Origin: Holophagaceae bacterium UBA1801
GTDB taxonomy: Bacteria > Acidobacteriota > Holophagae > Holophagales > Holophagaceae
Assembly: GCA_002319925.1 (NCBI GenBank)
Contig: DCFP01000194.1
Span: forward strand, 17,565 to 42,302
DNA length: 24,738 nt
Direction: 5' to 3'
Position numbers and translations under genes: made by a program. The stretch's first letter is position 1, and every line of letters begins with the position of its first letter. The notes under the pieces are model-generated. The model made no database searches and was not told the origin of the DNA. It saw only the letters and a program-made list of their open reading frames with translations. Below are positions 21,927-24,738 of this stretch, piece after piece.

Positions 21927-23828
21927 CTAAAGTTGAAACTTCAATTCCTGGCTATCTTTGTCCACATCGACGGAATGCGAACTGTTGCCCTTCCCTTGAA
22001 TGCTGATTGTGTGCTTGCCTTTGACGACTTGGACGGGAGTGCTTCCGTCGCTTTCGACGGCAGTTGCTACACCATCGATCATGACGGTTCCCGAGGAGGG
22101 GAACGTGGAAACGATCAAATGGGATAGACCTGGCAGCGAGACCGACTCGGTTTGGCCTGCCGCGATATTTACCGTCTTCGAGTCTTTGTAGAAGTATCTG
22201 GGACTGGACAATTCCAGCTTATGGCTGCCTGGGGGCAGAGAGATCTTGCTGACATCCCCCATATCCTTTCCGTCAACCTTGACTCGGACGGTGAACTCCC
22301 CAGCGAATTTGACCGTTCCTGGCGCATTCGGATCCGTGGTCTTGGCCTCGCCCGTCGTTGCGACCACGCCGGCGGGAACCAGATCGTAGATCTTCGTGGG
22401 AACTTCCCCCACCTCGAACTGAGCCGCGAGATGATCGCCCTTGGTGGGGTGGGTGAAGGTCAGGTCGTGCAACATGCCTTCGTTCCACTGCACCTTCAGC
22501 GGCGTCACGCCGTCCAGCTTCCGGCTGTCCAGGACGACCACCGCGCCGGGAGGATTCGTCTGGAGCGTCACTTCGGAGATCTTGGGTTTCAAGGTGATCT
22601 GCGGGCTCCGGTCACCGGCCTTGTGGGTGTAGTCCACGGATTCGAACCCGGCCTTCTGGAGCTGGACCCGCTGGCCGTCCTTGAGGATCAATGGCTTGGT
22701 GCCATCAATGGGGCTGCCGTTGACCATGACCACCGCGCCGGGAGGATCCGTCGTGATGCGGACCTCCTCGCCGTTCTTCCCGGCAAAGAGGTAGAACCCC
22801 AGCCCCAGAACAACAATGACCGCCGCGATCCCGCCGAGGAGAACTCCCTTGGAACCACGGGCCTGGTGCTTGCCCGTTGCCTGAGCCTCGTCCATGTTCC
22901 GGACGATGGTGGAAGGCAGGATCATGGTGCCCGCGCCCTGGCGGAGCTGACCCAGGATCTCGGAGCGGGCCATGGCGTCGAGTTCCGTGACGGCTTCCAG
23001 CAGGTCGCGCACGAAGGCGGAACAGGATGGGTGGCGGTCCGTGGGATTCTTGGCCAGGACCTTGTTGAAGACCCGCTGCCAGCCTTCGGGAAGCAGCCCC
23101 GTGACCGGCGGCTTCACCTCCAGAGGCGGCTCGTTCACGATCTTGTAGAGAATCGTGTTGATGGAAGCGCCGGGAAACGGCAGGGTCCCGGAGAGCAGTT
23201 CGAAGACCATGACCCCGAAACTGAAGACATCCGACAGCAACGTCGCGTGGCCTTCCTTGATCTGCTCGGGGCTGGCGTAGCTGGGCGTACCCAGGAACGT
23301 TCCGGTCTGGGTGAGGGAAGCGTCCTCCCTTTTCGCGATCCCGAAGTCCATGAGCTTGGGCCGCCCATCCTCAGTGATCATGACGTTGCCGGGCTTCACA
23401 TCCCGGTGGACGATGTTGTGCGCGTGGGCGTGATCCAAGGCGGCGGCCACGCCGCTGACGATCTGGAGCTTCGCGCGCAGGGGCATGTTGGCGATCTCGC
23501 CGGATTTCACGATGCCGTCGAGGGGCTTGCCCGGGACGAATTCCATGGCCAGGAACGGTCCTAAATCACTATCGCCCACGTCGTAGATGGTGACGATGCC
23601 CGGATCGTTGAGTACGCCGGAGACTTCCGCTTCCCGCTGGAACCTGGCAAGGAACTCCTGGCGGTCACCATCACTCCGGATGGCATCCAATTTCACGACC
23701 TTGATGGCAAGTTTCCGTTTGATGCGAGGGTCTTCAGCGAGATAAACACATCCCATGGCACCCGCGCCTAGCTGGCGCTTGATTTCGTACCTTCCGATGG
23801 TCTTGGGGATGTTTTCGGGTTCTGGCAT
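21927..23828 (-). CDS. Transmembrane Ser/Thr protein kinase with PEGA repeats
   Basis: This 633-residue protein has a cytoplasmic Hanks-type kinase domain (about 13-280), a linker, one membrane helix (about 329-350) and an extracytoplasmic tail. All kinase motifs are intact: glycine loop LGAGAMGCVYLA, K43 in LAIKVVKL, HRD 141-143 in VHRDVKPGNVMI, DFG 161-163, and SPEQI in place of APE. The tail holds at least two clear PEGA modules (ITTDPPGAVVMVNG near 358 and LQTNPPGAVVVLDSRKLDG near 425) and probably two diverged ones (near 520-560 and 570-615). PEGA modules are thought to bind cell-wall or surface polymers, so this may sense envelope state. The start ATG 23828 has GAAGG directly adjacent, a poor spacing. 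It is divergent from the GT2 gene. Confidence 0.95.
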   Translation of the reverse strand: MPEPENIPKTIGRYEIKRQLGAGAMGCVYLAEDPRIKRKLAIKVVKLDAIRSDGDRQEFLARFQREAEVSGVLNDPGIVTIYDVGDSDLGPFLAMEFVPGKPLDGIVKSGEIANMPLRAKLQIVSGVAAALDHAHAHNIVHRDVKPGNVMITEDGRPKLMDFGIAKREDASLTQTGTFLGTPSYASPEQIKEGHATLLSDVFSFGVMVFELLSGTLPFPGASINTILYKIVNEPPLEVKPPVTGLLPEGWQRVFNKVLAKNPTDRHPSCSAFVRDLLEAVTELDAMARSEILGQLRQGAGTMILPSTIVRNMDEAQATGKHQARGSKGVLLGGIAAVIVVLGLGFYLFAGKNGEEVRITTDPPGAVVMVNGSPIDGTKPLILKDGQRVQLQKAGFESVDYTHKAGDRSPQITLKPKISEVTLQTNPPGAVVVLDSRKLDGVTPLKVQWNEGMLHDLTFTHPTKGDHLAAQFEVGEVPTKIYDLVPAGVVATTGEAKTTDPNAPGTVKFAGEFTVRVKVDGKDMGDVSKISLPPGSHKLELSSPRYFYKDSKTVNIAAGQTESVSLPGLSHLIVSTFPSSGTVMIDGVATAVESDGSTPVQVVKGKHTISIQGKGNSSHSVDVDKDSQELKFQL

Positions 23829-23996
23829 CCTTCGCCGCTCATGAAAATTGACCGCACTTCAAGGATTTTTGGCATTTACCGTGAAAATGACAAGCGTTTT
23901 TCCCACAATCACCGTGAATCATGTAAAGCTTTTTCGGTGAAACGCTGGCAGAATTGAGGATCGCCTGGATCGGCAGGCGAGGAGGGTTGAAAAGCA
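23829..23996. promoter_or_regulatory. Divergent control region between the PEGA kinase and the GT2 glycosyltransferase
   Basis: ACCGTGAA occurs twice in the same orientation (23878-23885 and 23911-23918, 33 bases or about three helical turns apart), and a related CGGTGAA begins at 23935. An inverted repeat AGCGTTT (23893-23899) / AAACGCT (23940-23946) encloses the second copy. This is AT-richer than its surroundings and probably carries both promoters; I cannot assign the boxes firmly. Confidence 0.4.
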
Positions 23997-24738
23997 ATGG
24001 AGACTGTCCGCACGATCGTGCTCGCCAGCTACTTCACGATCCTGACTATTCTTAGCATCTATGGTGCACATCGATTGTGGATGTTGCTCCTTTACTATCG
24101 GCACAAGAAAGACGTGCCTCAACCCAAAGGTGGTTCCGATTACGAACCCATGGTCACGGTGCAGTTGGCGGTCTTCAATGAGATGAACGTCATCGAGCGC
24201 CTCATGGACTACGTGGTGCGCATGGACTGGCCCCGGGAGAAGCTCGAGATCCAGGTGCTGGACGACTCCACGGATGGCACGGTCAAGGTGGCCCAGGACA
24301 TCTGCGAGCGCTACCGGCTGCTGGGCTACGACATCAGCTACATCCACCGCACGGATCGTACTGGCTTCAAGGCGGGCGCCCTCGACAACGGCCTCAAGAC
24401 CGCCAAGGGCGAATTCGTCGCCATGTTCGACGCGGACTTCCTCCCCACCGAGGACTTCCTGCGCAAGGCCGTGCCCCACTTTGCCGACGACAAGATCGCC
24501 TTCATTCAGGGCTGCTGGGATCACCTCAACCGTGACTTCTCCCTCCTGACGCAGGTGCAGGCCATTCTGCTGGACGGCCACTTCATCTTCGAGCACACGG
24601 CCCGCCATCGCTCCAACGCCTTCTTCAATTTCTCCGGCACCGCCGGCATGTGGCGTGTGTCCGCCATCGCCGACGCGGGCGGCTGGGAGCACGACACCAT
24701 CACCGAGGACGCGGACCTCAGCTACCGCGCCCAGCTCA
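23997..24738 (+). CDS. GT2 family processive glycosyltransferase, cellulose-synthase-like, N-terminal part
   Basis: The first 247 residues are present; the gene runs off the right edge. An N-terminal membrane helix (about 5-33) is followed by a family 2 glycosyltransferase domain: VTVQLAVFNEMNVIERLM, the first Asp pair in VLDDSTDGT (89-90), FKAGALDNGL, the DxD motif D145-A-D147 in MFDADFLP, and the TED motif (236-238) in ITEDADLSYR. The QxxRW motif that would confirm a processive synthase is beyond the window. Such enzymes polymerise or transfer sugars at the inner membrane (cellulose-, glucan- or mannan-type products); the exact product cannot be told. ATG 23997 is the first start in frame; GGAGGG lies about ten bases upstream, slightly far. 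It is divergent from the PEGA kinase, suggesting a joint envelope theme. Confidence 0.92.
   Translation, partial: METVRTIVLASYFTILTILSIYGAHRLWMLLLYYRHKKDVPQPKGGSDYEPMVTVQLAVFNEMNVIERLMDYVVRMDWPREKLEIQVLDDSTDGTVKVAQDICERYRLLGYDISYIHRTDRTGFKAGALDNGLKTAKGEFVAMFDADFLPTEDFLRKAVPHFADDKIAFIQGCWDHLNRDFSLLTQVQAILLDGHFIFEHTARHRSNAFFNFSGTAGMWRVSAIADAGGWEHDTITEDADLSYRAQL

Noticed and set aside
22152..23564. 470-codon plus-strand open frame opposite the kinase gene
   Set aside because: Antisense shadow; all kinase motifs are on the other strand.

Overview
This is a GC-rich bacterial window made up of 14 confident or likely protein genes, two of them cut by the window edges, plus two small candidate genes and several strong inverted repeats. 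I see no rRNA, tRNA, CRISPR array, insertion sequence or prophage gene. Sec-type signal peptides, a periplasmic alpha-2-macroglobulin cluster, a two-subunit methylmalonyl-CoA mutase and a PEGA-domain Ser/Thr kinase fit a Gram-negative, soil- or sediment-type bacterium. My impression is Acidobacteriota, perhaps Holophagae/Geothrix-like, but that is inference from memory without any search.

Left part (1-4705): the methylmalonyl-CoA mutase pair mutA-mutB runs on the minus strand with a one-base stop/start overlap. It is preceded by a small reading frame that needs a -1 shift at a T6C tract to be read through. Facing away is a low-specificity L-threonine aldolase (ltaE), followed by ribulose-phosphate 3-epimerase (rpe) with an odd structured leader.

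Centre-left (4702-9431): two paralogous membrane-anchored M28-type proteins lie head to tail on the minus strand. The first keeps all metal ligands; the second has lost several and looks like a pseudoprotease. They are separated from a divergent ArgR-family regulator by about 700 bases. That gap holds a small Cys-rich protein gene, a good minus-strand promoter and a helically phased TTGC repeat array. A CAGGAT-type inverted repeat sits between the regulator and a GIY-YIG gene.

Centre-right (9439-19079): a five-gene minus-strand operon matches the yfaA-T-S-Q-P genes of E. coli, here ordered DUF2138, DUF1175, alpha-2-macroglobulin, DUF2135, DUF2300. The first four genes are joined by ATGA overlaps. 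The alpha-2-macroglobulin keeps a CxEQ thioester motif. DUF1175 carries NlpC/P60-like motifs and DUF2300 carries penicillin-binding-protein motifs (SxxK, SxN, KTG). The cluster therefore looks like a protease trap packaged with two peptidoglycan-type enzymes in the cell envelope.

Right part (19190-24738): imidazolonepropionase (hutI, plus strand) converges on a DUF465 small coiled-coil protein. Next come a six-helix membrane protein and a PEGA-domain Ser/Thr kinase, both minus strand and probably one transcript. Divergent from the kinase is a cellulose-synthase-like GT2 glycosyltransferase that runs off the right edge.
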